Shown here: positions 53,263-62,283 of the stretch, piece by piece | Numbering within the stretch: position 1 is the stretch's first letter | Layout: every line of letters starts with the position of its first letter | NCBI RefSeq assembly: GCF_000975035.1 | Contig: NZ_BBRA01000001.1 | Coordinates: forward strand, 558,001 to 622,000 | Direction: 5' to 3' | Length of the DNA stretch: 64,000 nt | Source: Demequina flava | GTDB lineage: Bacteria > Actinomycetota > Actinomycetes > Actinomycetales > Demequinaceae | Notes under the pieces: generated by a model | What the model was told of the DNA's origin: nothing | Seen by the model: only the letters and a program-made list of their open reading frames with translations | Database searches by the model: none | Made by a program: the position numbers and the translations under genes

Positions 53263-54954
53263 TTAGTTCGCGGGCTCGAGACTCGTCAGAATCAGCGAGA
53301 CGTTGGAGATCGTGGGGTTAATGTCGGCGTACGGGTCCTCATCCGATGGCCAACCCACATAGTTGCGGGTGTTGTACTCGCCGATCGAGGGGCGGGTTCC
53401 GATAGGAAGCACCGGCGCTTCCTCGACAAATGCGGTTTCGACGATGTCGAGCGCAGCCTGACGTGCCGCGTCATCCTGTGCATTGGCGAAGTCCTCGAGT
53501 GCCTCAGTGACCTCAGGGTTGTCGTAGCGCCCGAAGTTGTTGTTGGCGGACTCGCCGAAGGGCACCAGCCACTCACCGGACAGCATCGACTTGTACATGT
53601 CGTACGGGGTCAGGCCACCATCGGTCCAGTGGAAAATCGCATCGAAGTCACCGACCGATTTGTCGTTCCACCAGGTGTCAACATCCGGCGTGAGCACGTT
53701 GGCGGTCACTCCGAGCGCGGCCACCGAATCGGCTACGAGGGAGATTCCAGTGACATAGTCGTTCCAACCTTGCGGAACCTGCAGGTCGAAGGTGACAGTC
53801 TCACCGTCGGGGTCGACGAGGGAGTCGCCTTCCCAGGTGTAGCCGGCATCTTCGAGCACGGCGCGAGCTCCGTCAACGTCAACCGTGTAGTTCTGACCCT
53901 GATAGTCAGCGGAGACGTACGAGTCCCCGACGGGCGACGGCAGCCCCGTCACCGAGGTGAGCTCCGGAACGCCACCCTCACGGGCGATCTCGGCGTGCTT
54001 AGAACGATCGACGACCATGTTCACTGCCTGGCGGAAGGCGACGTCGTCAAACGGCTTCTCGTGCAGGTTCATGTACATGACGTCTGCCGCAAGACCTGGC
54101 GGCGCCCAGTACTTGTTGTGCTCGGGATCCTCATCCAGATAGGCGGACTGCACGTTCGGGATGAAGGCCTGAGCCCAGTCCGCGTCGCCAGTGGCGAGCG
54201 CGGTCGTGAGCGCGGTGTTGTCGTTGTAGGACACGTAGTACAGCGTCGGAACGGCAACTTCACCGCCCCAGTAGTCAGGGTTGCTGTCCAATTGGACAGA
54301 CTGCGTGCTGAAGCTACTCATGAGGTAGGGACCAGTGCCGACTGGATCAAGGAACGGGTCCGTGGTCGGATCTTCGACGGAGGCCCAGAGGTGCTCGGGC
54401 ACGATAACCTTGTGCAACACCTTGTCTTGCTTGACAAACATCGGAGCGTCAAACGACAAAGTGACCGTCTCGCCGTCGGAGTCGACGGACGTAAGACCCA
54501 CTGCAGCGCCGTCGATCTCGGGGTAGTCGAGGATCAGCTCGAAGGTGAAGGCAATGTCCTCAGCAGTGAAGTCCTCACCGTCGCTCCACTTCACGCCAGC
54601 GCGGGGAGTAAGCGTCACGGATGTGTAGTCGTCGGACCATTCGATGCTCTCTGCTAGCCACGGCGTGACCTCTGCGTTGGGGTCGATGGTGTTGACATGT
54701 GCCAGGGGCTCAAGCATCGCGTAGATGTATCCGAGTTTGGTGCCGGACGCATCTCCAACCCACGGGTTGTTGGACTCGGTAGCGATCGCGCCATCAGGCT
54801 TGGCGATCGTCAAAGGGGCGCCCGGCTCGGCCGGAGCGGCCTCGCCAGAGGCACTGGCCGAGGTTTCTGGATCGCTGTCGCCGCCCGAGCAGGCTGCGAG
54901 TGTCAGGACTGCAGCCATCGACATGGCCGCAATCGAGGACTTCTTTATCCTCAT
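53263..54954 (-). CDS. Extracellular solute-binding protein, family 5 (lipoprotein), sugar locus
   Basis: 563 residues. Signal MRIKKSSIAAMSMAAVLTLA with lipobox LAAC, then a Ser/Ala/Glu-rich linker. SBP_bac_5 blocks: WSDGEDFTAEDIAFTFELIL, TGPYLMSSFSTQSVQLDSNP and DVAFRQAVNMVVDRSKHAEI. ATG 54954 has AAGGAG seven bases upstream. It lies directly after the GH3 beta-glucosidase gene, which suggests its ligand is a beta-linked oligosaccharide such as cello- or xylo-oligomers; family 5 binders for such sugars are known. Direct evidence is lacking. Confidence 0.9.
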   Translation of the reverse strand: MRIKKSSIAAMSMAAVLTLAACSGGDSDPETSASASGEAAPAEPGAPLTIAKPDGAIATESNNPWVGDASGTKLGYIYAMLEPLAHVNTIDPNAEVTPWLAESIEWSDDYTSVTLTPRAGVKWSDGEDFTAEDIAFTFELILDYPEIDGAAVGLTSVDSDGETVTLSFDAPMFVKQDKVLHKVIVPEHLWASVEDPTTDPFLDPVGTGPYLMSSFSTQSVQLDSNPDYWGGEVAVPTLYYVSYNDNTALTTALATGDADWAQAFIPNVQSAYLDEDPEHNKYWAPPGLAADVMYMNLHEKPFDDVAFRQAVNMVVDRSKHAEIAREGGVPELTSVTGLPSPVGDSYVSADYQGQNYTVDVDGARAVLEDAGYTWEGDSLVDPDGETVTFDLQVPQGWNDYVTGISLVADSVAALGVTANVLTPDVDTWWNDKSVGDFDAIFHWTDGGLTPYDMYKSMLSGEWLVPFGESANNNFGRYDNPEVTEALEDFANAQDDAARQAALDIVETAFVEEAPVLPIGTRPSIGEYNTRNYVGWPSDEDPYADINPTISNVSLILTSLEPAN

Positions 54955-55045
54955 AATTTCTCCTTGTGTGAGGCCTCGAGTTCCAATCGAGACATTGACT
55001 TCATTGTCGGGTTTCTTGCGTTGAGACAGATGCCGTGGGCGTGCC

Positions 55046-57529
55046 TTACCGCCCTCCTTCCGTGTCGCCGGCGAACTCGACCACTGCTTCGAGTTGCAGG
55101 TTGCGGGCAGAACGACCCACCTGCAGGCGGTAGGGGCCGGGGGGACGCGTCCAGCCAGCGGAGGCATCCCACGTTTCGAAGCGGCGGCGTGCCAGGCGCA
55201 AGGTCACCGTGGATTGTGCACCGGCAGCAACGTCGACGTTCGTGAATCCGCCGAGCCACAGCACGGGCCGGTCGCTGTCGCCACCAACGTGCTGGAGATA
55301 GGCCTGAACGATCTCCGTTCCATCGCGCCGCCCGGTGTTCGTGACAGTGACGTCCACCTCAACATCACCGGAGGCATTGACCTGGGGTTCGCCGACGCTG
55401 TCGTAACGCCACGTGGTCCACCCAAGGCCGTGGCCGAACGGCGCGGCCGGCTGTGCACCCCGGCGCTCCCACGCGCGGTATCCGACATCGACTCCGTCGT
55501 CATACGCGATGCGCCCGTCCACCGGGATGGCGTGTGGGACGGGAACGTCAGCCTGAGACCCAGGCAGGGTCCACGGGAGTCGGCCTGCGGGCTCAACGTC
55601 ACCCGCGAATATGTCGGCAAGCGAATGCCCCGCTTCCTGACCGGGAAACCACGCCCACAGCACAGTCTGTGCGCGCTCCAGCCATGGCAGGAGGACAGGG
55701 GCACCGGCATTGACCACGATCACGGCGTCGGGTGCGACATCGAGGACACGGTCGACGAGAAGGTCTTGCTGGCCCGGAAGGGAGAGAGTGGTGCGGTCCC
55801 ACCCCTCGGATTCACATTCCTCATTTGTTCCGACCACAACGACGGTGAGATCAGCGCTACGAGCCGCTTCCACCGCAGCGTCGAGTTCCTCTTGAGCCGT
55901 CCTCGAGGGCAGCTGGTGGCGCAGTTGGGCTCGCACAAAGATGCCGTAGCCCTCCGCGTCAATCACTTGGAGACGCGCCCGCACGGAGGCAACTCGGGGC
56001 TCCTCGACCTCCACCGCATACGCGACACCTCGTGGGTTGTTCGCTGACGAGTCCAGGATGCAATCCACCCCGACCGACGACTCAGATGCGGACACCACAG
56101 CGCCATCAATTGCGATTGAGTGCGCCCCGACCGTGCCAATCGACACGTAGTGGGTGCCGGCGGCCTCGAGGCGCACGTCAAACGCCAGTTCGGCTGCGAC
56201 AGCACCGTCGGGGACGTCACCGAGCCAACCGTCCCACTCAGGCAGTTCGACTGACCCGACCACAGCATCGGCCCTATCCACAAAGTGAACTGAGGCCACT
56301 CCGCCGACAACATAAGAGAAGTCCAAGTCTGGGGCATGTTCACGGGTGCTGCCGCCGCATTCCATCAAGATCTGGGCGTCAGGCCAGCGCTTCTCAAGGC
56401 CCTCCCTCGGGGTCACGACGTGCACTGGTGCCACGGTTGAAGATCCGCCACCAAGCACATGGGGTTGCTCGGCGTTAGCACCCAGCAGCGCAATCGAAGT
56501 CGGCGCAGATCGGTTCCACGGCGCATTGTCGCCATCCGCCTTGAGGACCACCATTGATTGCGCAGCAGCCTTGCGGACCAAGGCGCGCAGGTCCTTGGTG
56601 TGCGTCACCTGGGCAGGCTCAGAGTCGAGTGCCCCCACGCGGTGAGCCAGGAGAAGAATGCGCGCGACCTTGTCGTCGATGGTGGCGATGTCGACACGCC
56701 CATCTGTGACGGCAGCCATGAGCCCTTGCGCCCACGCCCCACCGGGCCCCGGCATCACGATGTCGAGCCCCCCGTTGGCGGATGCCACGTCGGTGCGGTT
56801 CGCCTCCCAGTCGGACACCATCACTCCGTCGAAGCCAAGTTCGCCTTTGAGGACGTCGGTGACGAGGTGCCCGTGCTCGGTCATTGACGCCGACTGAGTG
56901 CCGTCGTCCACGCCGTTATAGGCGGCCATCATCGCCCATGCTCCCGCGGCGACCGCCTCTTCAAACGGTGCGAGATACACCTCTCGCAGGACCTTCATGC
57001 TGACGTCAGACACGTAGGTAGTGCGGTCGGTTTCAGAGTCATTCGCGATGTAGTGCTTGATGCACGCGCCCACTCCCTGGTCTTGAATCCCCTCCACCAC
57101 GGCGACGCCCACAGCAGACGTGAGGAAGGGGTCCTCGGAGAAGCACTCGAAGTGCCGACCGCCCACGGGGGTGCGCTGAATATTGACCTGGGGGGCCAGC
57201 ACGACGTCCACGCCGTGGTCGCGCGCCTCACGGGCAAACGCCTGACCGATCTCGAACGCGATTGCCGGGTTCCAGGTCGCGGCGATCGCCGACGGCGTTG
57301 GGAACAGTACGGACGTCTCCCCCGGGGTCTCACCCAGTCCACGCACACCAACGGGACCGTCAGAGAAGGCCACAGCGCGGAGTCCGATCTGAGGGATGCC
57401 TCGCAGGCGCCACATCGTCTCGCCGGTCAGCAGCGCGACCTTGTCTTCCACGCTCAGGGCACTGGCGGCTCGGCGACATTCGGCCAGCGTGGCGTACGAC
57501 ACTGGCGCTGAAAGGGACGACGTTGTCAC
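55046..57529 (-). CDS. Glycoside hydrolase family 3 beta-glucosidase
   Basis: 827 residues, no signal peptide, so cytoplasmic. Catalytic (alpha/beta)8 barrel about 15-290 with the Lys-His-Tyr segment IKHYIANDSETDR and nucleophile Asp240 (GVMVSDWEANRT). The alpha/beta sandwich follows. A PA14-like insert lies about 375-520 (VASVHFVDRADAVVGSVELP). Fibronectin III-like domain ends it (VTNTGRRDGTEIVQAYL). It would release glucose from imported beta-glucosides. GTG 57529 is chosen because GAGGAG lies 7-8 bases upstream; an earlier start at 57571 would overlap the operator region. It heads the operon and is divergent from tetR. Confidence 0.92.
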   Translation of the reverse strand: MTTSSLSAPVSYATLAECRRAASALSVEDKVALLTGETMWRLRGIPQIGLRAVAFSDGPVGVRGLGETPGETSVLFPTPSAIAATWNPAIAFEIGQAFAREARDHGVDVVLAPQVNIQRTPVGGRHFECFSEDPFLTSAVGVAVVEGIQDQGVGACIKHYIANDSETDRTTYVSDVSMKVLREVYLAPFEEAVAAGAWAMMAAYNGVDDGTQSASMTEHGHLVTDVLKGELGFDGVMVSDWEANRTDVASANGGLDIVMPGPGGAWAQGLMAAVTDGRVDIATIDDKVARILLLAHRVGALDSEPAQVTHTKDLRALVRKAAAQSMVVLKADGDNAPWNRSAPTSIALLGANAEQPHVLGGGSSTVAPVHVVTPREGLEKRWPDAQILMECGGSTREHAPDLDFSYVVGGVASVHFVDRADAVVGSVELPEWDGWLGDVPDGAVAAELAFDVRLEAAGTHYVSIGTVGAHSIAIDGAVVSASESSVGVDCILDSSANNPRGVAYAVEVEEPRVASVRARLQVIDAEGYGIFVRAQLRHQLPSRTAQEELDAAVEAARSADLTVVVVGTNEECESEGWDRTTLSLPGQQDLLVDRVLDVAPDAVIVVNAGAPVLLPWLERAQTVLWAWFPGQEAGHSLADIFAGDVEPAGRLPWTLPGSQADVPVPHAIPVDGRIAYDDGVDVGYRAWERRGAQPAAPFGHGLGWTTWRYDSVGEPQVNASGDVEVDVTVTNTGRRDGTEIVQAYLQHVGGDSDRPVLWLGGFTNVDVAAGAQSTVTLRLARRRFETWDASAGWTRPPGPYRLQVGRSARNLQLEAVVEFAGDTEGGR

Positions 57530-57580
57530 CTTCGATCTCCTCATCATTGGGGCCGATGCGGTGTCGAGCACCGCAATGAC

Positions 57581-57612
57581 GAGTAACTTACAATACAGTT
57601 AGTAAGTAACTC
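57581..57612. promoter_or_regulatory. Candidate TetR operator in the GH3-tetR divergent region
   Basis: GAGTAACTTAC, 10 bases, GTAAGTAACTC: an 11-bp inverted repeat with one mismatch. On the minus strand a weak -10 (TAACTG) lies inside it with TTGTCT 16 bases before, so binding would block the GH3 promoter. It lies about 50 bases upstream of the GH3 start. A TAGACT box at 57683-57688 may serve tetR. Confidence 0.7.
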
Positions 57613-57746
57613 AAGGGAGACAAAGGTTGTTGCCATTTTGTGACCTGACCGACATGGTCCGGGAGCTCTACCCGTGTCTGCGTAGACTCATGAACTAGCG
57701 ATCCACCGGCCCCAACGACCTTTCAATCCAAGGCATGTGAAACACG

Positions 57747-58403
57747 ATGAGTTCCAACCGACGACGCTTGGCTCCACGCCCTGAGACCGCGGCGCGCCGT
57801 GAAGAAATCCTCAAGGCATCCCTCGAGATCTTTGGCTCCAAGGGCTTCAACAAGGGGCCGCTCGCCGAGATCGCCGAGCAAGTCGGGATGACTCACGCCG
57901 GCGTGCTCCACCACTTTGGCTCGAAAGACAAGCTCCTCGTCGAAGTCCTGCGCTATCGCGACAGCGCGGACCTTCAAGACCTAGAGGGACAGCACATTCC
58001 TGACGGCGCCGACCTCTTCCGGCACCTCGTGCGCACCGCGTTCGACAACGAGCAGCGGCCCGGAATTGTCCAGGCATACGCCGTGCTGTCGGCGGAATCG
58101 GTCACAGACAAGCATCCAGGACACGAGTACTTCGTCGAGCGGTATGCGACGCTACGCGTACAACTGGCTGACGCGTTCCACATCATGTGCGAAGAGCACG
58201 GCGTGACTGACCAAACAACTGTGGATCACGCGGCGGCCTCCATCCTGGCCGTCATGGACGGCCTTCAGGTTCAGTGGCTCTTGCAGCCAGACTCGATTGA
58301 GCTGGCGGAAACGTCGGCCTTCGCGATCGAAACCCTGGTCACGGCGGTCCTCGATCCGCGCCCATCCGCGCTCGCCATTCATGATGTGACGGAACAGTCA
58401 TAG
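57747..58403 (+). CDS. TetR-family transcriptional regulator
   Basis: 218 residues. The helix-turn-helix is RREEILKASLEIFGSKGFNK and LAEIAEQVGMTHAGVLHHFG with SKDKLLVEVL, classic TetR_N. The C-terminal ligand domain is unspecified. It is divergent from the GH3-ABC operon, and a palindromic operator lies between them, so it probably represses that operon until an inducing sugar or derivative binds. No clear ribosome site is seen before ATG 57747. Confidence 0.92.
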   Translation: MSSNRRRLAPRPETAARREEILKASLEIFGSKGFNKGPLAEIAEQVGMTHAGVLHHFGSKDKLLVEVLRYRDSADLQDLEGQHIPDGADLFRHLVRTAFDNEQRPGIVQAYAVLSAESVTDKHPGHEYFVERYATLRVQLADAFHIMCEEHGVTDQTTVDHAAASILAVMDGLQVQWLLQPDSIELAETSAFAIETLVTAVLDPRPSALAIHDVTEQS

Positions 58404-58424
58404 CCTGATTTCCCGTTCGGCGGG

Positions 58425-58581
58425 TAGACTGGGAGGCGACCCGGGGCTGACCGGTCGTCATGCAAGTATCGCGGTGCCGCTGAAGAGAGCGTAGGCCGCT
58501 AACCCAAGATGATTCGCGATCGGCTGCCCGCCGAATGGGCGCGCCACTAGAGCAGCGCCCGCGAAACACCTACGAGGAACC
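58425..58581 (+). promoter_or_regulatory. Promoter and long 5' leader of the DEAD-box helicase gene
   Basis: A TAGACT box (58425-58430) predicts a start near 58437 and a leader of about 145 bases, unusual here where many mRNAs have none. It contains a 7-codon frame at 58460-58483 (MQVSRCR) and several GC-rich inverted segments. AGGA lies just before ATG 58582. Cold- or stress-responsive control through RNA structure is a possibility. Confidence 0.45.
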
Positions 58582-60207
58582 ATGACAGACACGCACGCCA
58601 CTGTGCAGACAAAAGACCAAAGCTTCGCCGATTTCAAGGTCAACCCCTTGATCGTTGAGGCGCTGGCGGACGCGGGCATCATCAACCCCTTCCCAATCCA
58701 GGCGATGACCTTGCCCGTCGCGCTGTCGGGACACGACATCATCGGCCAGGCCAAGACCGGTACCGGTAAGACCCTCGGCTTCGGCGTTCCCGCGCTGCAC
58801 CGCACGGTCTCCCCCGGCGAGGAAGGCTTCGACGAGCTCGATGAGCCCGGCAAGCCGCAGGCCCTGATTGTGGCCCCCACCCGTGAACTCGCGGTGCAGG
58901 TTGCCGGCGACCTTGAGACTGCGTCCAAGAAACGCTCGACCCGCATCGTCCAGATCTACGGTGGCCGTGCATACGAGCCCCAGATCGAGGCGCTCGTCCG
59001 CGGCGCCGAGGTCGTCGTGGGAACTCCGGGCCGCATGATCGACCTGCTCAACCAGGGCCACCTGGACCTGCGCTTTGTACGCACCGTCGTGCTCGATGAG
59101 GCCGACGAGATGCTGGACCTGGGCTTCTTGCCTGACGTCGAGAAGCTCCTGGCCGCCACGCCTGCGTCGCGCCACACCATGCTGTTCTCGGCCACCATGC
59201 CGGGAGCGGTCGTGTCGCTGGCACGTCGCTACATGATCCAGCCCACCCACATCCGCGCCGCTGAGCCCGACGACGATGGCGCCACCGTCAAGGCCACGAC
59301 CCAGTTCGTCTACCGCGCGCACGCACTCGACAAGGTTGAGGTGCTGGCCCGCATTCTGCAGTCTGAGGGGCGCGGCCGTACCGTCGTGTTCGCCCGCACC
59401 AAGCGCACGGCGGCGAAGGTCTCTGACGAGCTCCAGACTCGTGGCTTTGCTGCAGGCGCCATCCACGGTGACCTTGGCCAGGGCGCCCGCGAACAAGCGC
59501 TACGCGCCTTCCGAAACTCCAAGATCGATGTGCTGGTCGCGACCGACGTTGCCGCCCGCGGTATCGACGTTGACGACGTCACGCACGTGATCAACTACCA
59601 GTGCCCCGAGGACGAGAAGACATACCTGCACCGCATTGGCCGCACCGGCCGCGCTGGCAAGACCGGTACCGCCGTCACGTTCGTGGACTGGGACGACATC
59701 CCCCGATGGGGCCTGATCAACAAGGCGCTGGACCTGGGCTTCCCCGAGCCCATCGAGACTTACTCGACGTCGCCGCACCTGTTCGATGACCTCAATATTC
59801 CCGCAGGCACCAAGGGCCGCCTGGCGCGCGACAAGCGCACCCTCGCGGGTCTGGACGCTGAGCGTCTCGAGGACCTGGGCGAGACTGGCAAGAAGCCTGC
59901 TGGAGGCGGTCGCGATGGCGGCCGTGGCGGTCAGGGTGGTCGCGGCGGTTCTGGCGGAGGCCAGGGCGGCGGTCGTGGACGCGGACGCTCCGGTGGCGGC
60001 CAGGGCGGCAACCGTGGCGGCTCGGGCAATTCCGAGAAGCGGGCCGATGCTGGGGCACAGACCGCTGGTGAGCGCCCCGCTGGCAACAGCGAGGGTGGCC
60101 AGCGCAAGCGTCGTCGTCGCCGTCGCAGCGGTGGCGGCCAGGGCGGCAACGCTCAGGGCGGCCAGAACAACGCCGGCCAGAGCAGCACCCCCACCGCTTC
60201 GGAGTAA
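58582..60207 (+). CDS. DEAD-box ATP-dependent RNA helicase (RhlE/DeaD type)
   Basis: 541 residues. Q motif FPIQAMTLP, Walker [13 protein letters not shown] (57-68), DEAD box [17 protein letters not shown] in LFSATMPG, and motif [15 protein letters not shown]. From about residue 435 the tail is rich in Gly and Arg with RGG-like repeats ([20 protein letters not shown]) and basic RKRRRRRR, giving non-specific RNA binding. Unwinds RNA in ribosome assembly or mRNA turnover. trhO follows 5 bases later, so the pair form an operon. Confidence 0.93.
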   Translation: MTDTHATVQTKDQSFADFKVNPLIVEALADAGIINPFPIQAMTLPVALSGHDIIGQAKTGTGKTLGFGVPALHRTVSPGEEGFDELDEPGKPQALIVAPTRELAVQVAGDLETASKKRSTRIVQIYGGRAYEPQIEALVRGAEVVVGTPGRMIDLLNQGHLDLRFVRTVVLDEADEMLDLGFLPDVEKLLAATPASRHTMLFSATMPGAVVSLARRYMIQPTHIRAAEPDDDGATVKATTQFVYRAHALDKVEVLARILQSEGRGRTVVFARTKRTAAKVSDELQTRGFAAGAIHGDLGQGAREQALRAFRNSKIDVLVATDVAARGIDVDDVTHVINYQCPEDEKTYLHRIGRTGRAGKTGTAVTFVDWDDIPRWGLINKALDLGFPEPIETYSTSPHLFDDLNIPAGTKGRLARDKRTLAGLDAERLEDLGETGKKPAGGGRDGGRGGQGGRGGSGGGQGGGRGRGRSGGGQGGNRGGSGNSEKRADAGAQTAGERPAGNSEGGQRKRRRRRRSGGGQGGNAQGGQNNAGQSSTPTASE

Positions 60208-60212
60208 CTGTC

Positions 60213-61100
60213 ATGGCCGAGCACAAGGTCCTGCTGTTCTATGTTTTCACGCCCCTGAGCGACCCCGATGCGGTGCGCTTGTGGCAGCGCGACCTGTGCG
60301 AGTCGCTTGGGCTGACGGGCCGCATTATCCTGTCCAAGGACGGGATGAACGGCACCGTCGGTGGCGAACTCGCGGCGGTCAAGCGCTACCTGCGCAAGAC
60401 GCGCGAGTACGCCGCCTTCAAGCCCATGGACGTGAAGTGGTCCGATGGCACTGGCAGCGACTTCCCCAAGCTCAGTGTGAAGGTGCGCGAGGAACTGGTC
60501 TCCTTTGGCGCCCCCGGCGAACTGAAGGTTGACGCCAATGGCGTCATCGGCGGCGGCACCCACCTCACGCCGGAGGCTCTTCACGAGTTGGTCGACGAGC
60601 GCGAGGTGACCTTCTTCGACGGCCGCAACGCAGTCGAGGCGCAGATTGGCCGGTTCAAGGACGCCGTTGTGCCTGACGTCGAGACCACCCGGGACTTTGT
60701 GTCGGAACTCGAGTCAGGCAAGTACGACCACCTCAAGGACTCCCCGGTCGTCACGTACTGCACTGGCGGCATCCGCTGCGAGGTTCTCAGCGCGCTGATG
60801 ATCAACCGCGGATTCTCCGAGGTGTATCAACTCGACGGCGGAATCGTTCGCTACGGCGAGAAGTACGGCGACCAGGGGCTGTGGGAAGGCTCGCTCTACG
60901 TCTTCGACGGGCGCGAGGCTGTCACGTTTAGCGACGATGCCGCGGTGATCGCGGCATGCGCCTTTTGCGATGCGCCAACGAGCCGTCTGCAGAACTGCGA
61001 TGACCTCGCGTGCCGCGAACAGCTCGTGATCTGCGAAGAGTGCACGGTGGCGGACCGCTTCTGCCCCGCACACGCAGCCGAACGGTCGTCGACTCCTTAG
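60213..61100 (+). CDS. trhO: tRNA uridine(34) hydroxylase TrhO (rhodanese family)
   Basis: 295 residues. UPF0176 N-terminal domain with [20 protein letters not shown], then a rhodanese domain with [15 protein letters not shown] and catalytic Cys183 in [17 protein letters not shown]-terminal zinc-finger-like region has [17 protein letters not shown] and [15 protein letters not shown]. TrhO makes 5-hydroxyuridine at tRNA position 34. It is co-transcribed with the DEAD-box gene, consistent with RNA metabolism. Convergent with the glycerate kinase gene (30 bases apart). Confidence 0.92.
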   Translation: MAEHKVLLFYVFTPLSDPDAVRLWQRDLCESLGLTGRIILSKDGMNGTVGGELAAVKRYLRKTREYAAFKPMDVKWSDGTGSDFPKLSVKVREELVSFGAPGELKVDANGVIGGGTHLTPEALHELVDEREVTFFDGRNAVEAQIGRFKDAVVPDVETTRDFVSELESGKYDHLKDSPVVTYCTGGIRCEVLSALMINRGFSEVYQLDGGIVRYGEKYGDQGLWEGSLYVFDGREAVTFSDDAAVIAACAFCDAPTSRLQNCDDLACREQLVICEECTVADRFCPAHAAERSSTP

Positions 61101-61130
61101 GAGTACACCCTCGCAAGTGATTCAACTCAC

Positions 61131-62282
61131 TTACATGGGTTGAGTTCTGCCAACAGCCCCCACTATGGCCGCCACCTGCCGGGCCGCATGCGCAAGCGCG
61201 TGTTCGGTCACGTCCGGCTTCATGGCTTCTGCTAGCGGCAACGGTTGTGTGTGAATGGGCAGGACCGCGTCGACGCCGTCGAGCGTGTCCGTGCCGACCG
61301 CTCCTCCCAGCGCTACAACCACAGGCGAGCCGTGCCTCCGTGCGACGACTCCGACGCCGTGGGGCACTTTGCCGAGGGCACTCTGCGCATCGATGTGACC
61401 CTCCCCTGTGAAGACGAGGTCCGCACCGTCCCAGACGTCAGCACCGGCGAATTCGAGTATCCACTCGGAGCCGCTCACCAAGTCGCCACCGAGGGCCAGC
61501 AGCGCTGCGCCGATGCCACCGGCGGCCCCCGCGCCAGGAGTCGCCCCAATGCGTCCGCCGACCTCGGCCTCCCACGTGGCCATCGCGCCCTCGAGTCGCT
61601 CGACCATCGCAGGCTCAGCACCCTTTTGCGGCCCAAACATGCGCGCAGCCCCCGAGTCGCCCCGTAGCGGTGCCCTCACGTCGGTGAGCCCACGGATCGC
61701 GACATTGCCCAAGTTGGGCAGTTCCACTGAGGCAGCGCCGCGTAGCAGCGGATTGCCATCAGCCGGGTCCAAGGAAACCCCAGCACTGTCGCGCACAACT
61801 CCTCCGAGCCCAACGACCAATCCCGTTCCCCCGTCGGTGGTGCCGGTTCCGCCAAGGCCCACCATCACAGCAGTGGGCGCGTGCGCGTCGATCACCGCGC
61901 GCATCACAACGCCGAGCGGAAGCGACGTGGCCCGCATGGGGCTTGTCTGGTCGACAGTGCCATCAAGACCGTGGTCCAGAAGCGGCAGTCCCAAGACCGA
62001 GGCCGACTCCACGATGACGGTGTTGCCGACCAGAACGTAGGCCGCCTCGATTGGCCTTCCCAAAAGGTCCTGCGTGGCAATCGTCAGACGCTGCGCGCCA
62101 GGAACTGACGCCATCGCGTCGATTGTTCCCTCGCCCCCGTCAGCCACGGTGAGGATGCTCACGTGAGCATCGGCCAAAGCCCGCTTCACACCGCGCGCGA
62201 CAGCCCGGCCTGCATCAGCGGACCCCACAGACCCCTTGAAGGAGTCCATCGCGACGACCACGCGCATCGGCCCGCCTGTCAT
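61131..62282 (-). CDS. Glycerate kinase (GlxK/GarK family)
   Basis: 383 residues. MRVVVAMDSFKGSVGSADAG and TVADGGEGTIDAM are the family N-terminus. GLGGTGTTDGGTGLVVGLGG and LVFTGEGHIDAQSALGKVPH are the other conserved blocks. It phosphorylates glycerate to 2-phosphoglycerate. ATG 62282 starts one base after the stop of the upstream phosphorylase gene, so they are coupled; ATG 62267 is an alternative. Its substrate is one product of glucosylglycerate phosphorolysis, which makes the gene pair functionally coherent. Confidence 0.93.
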   Translation of the reverse strand: MTGGPMRVVVAMDSFKGSVGSADAGRAVARGVKRALADAHVSILTVADGGEGTIDAMASVPGAQRLTIATQDLLGRPIEAAYVLVGNTVIVESASVLGLPLLDHGLDGTVDQTSPMRATSLPLGVVMRAVIDAHAPTAVMVGLGGTGTTDGGTGLVVGLGGVVRDSAGVSLDPADGNPLLRGAASVELPNLGNVAIRGLTDVRAPLRGDSGAARMFGPQKGAEPAMVERLEGAMATWEAEVGGRIGATPGAGAAGGIGAALLALGGDLVSGSEWILEFAGADVWDGADLVFTGEGHIDAQSALGKVPHGVGVVARRHGSPVVVALGGAVGTDTLDGVDAVLPIHTQPLPLAEAMKPDVTEHALAHAARQVAAIVGAVGRTQPM

Positions 62283-62283
62283 G

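Noticed and set aside
61115-61132. Small hairpin AAGTGA-TTCAAC-TCACTT between trhO and glycerate kinase
   Set aside because: Only six pairs and AT-rich, so too weak to call a terminator.
7783-62272. The word GGCCGATGC as a FtsK-orienting polar sequence
   Set aside because: Copies are nearly even on the two strands (about 15 and 12), whereas such sequences are strongly skewed. The enrichment itself is kept as a finding.
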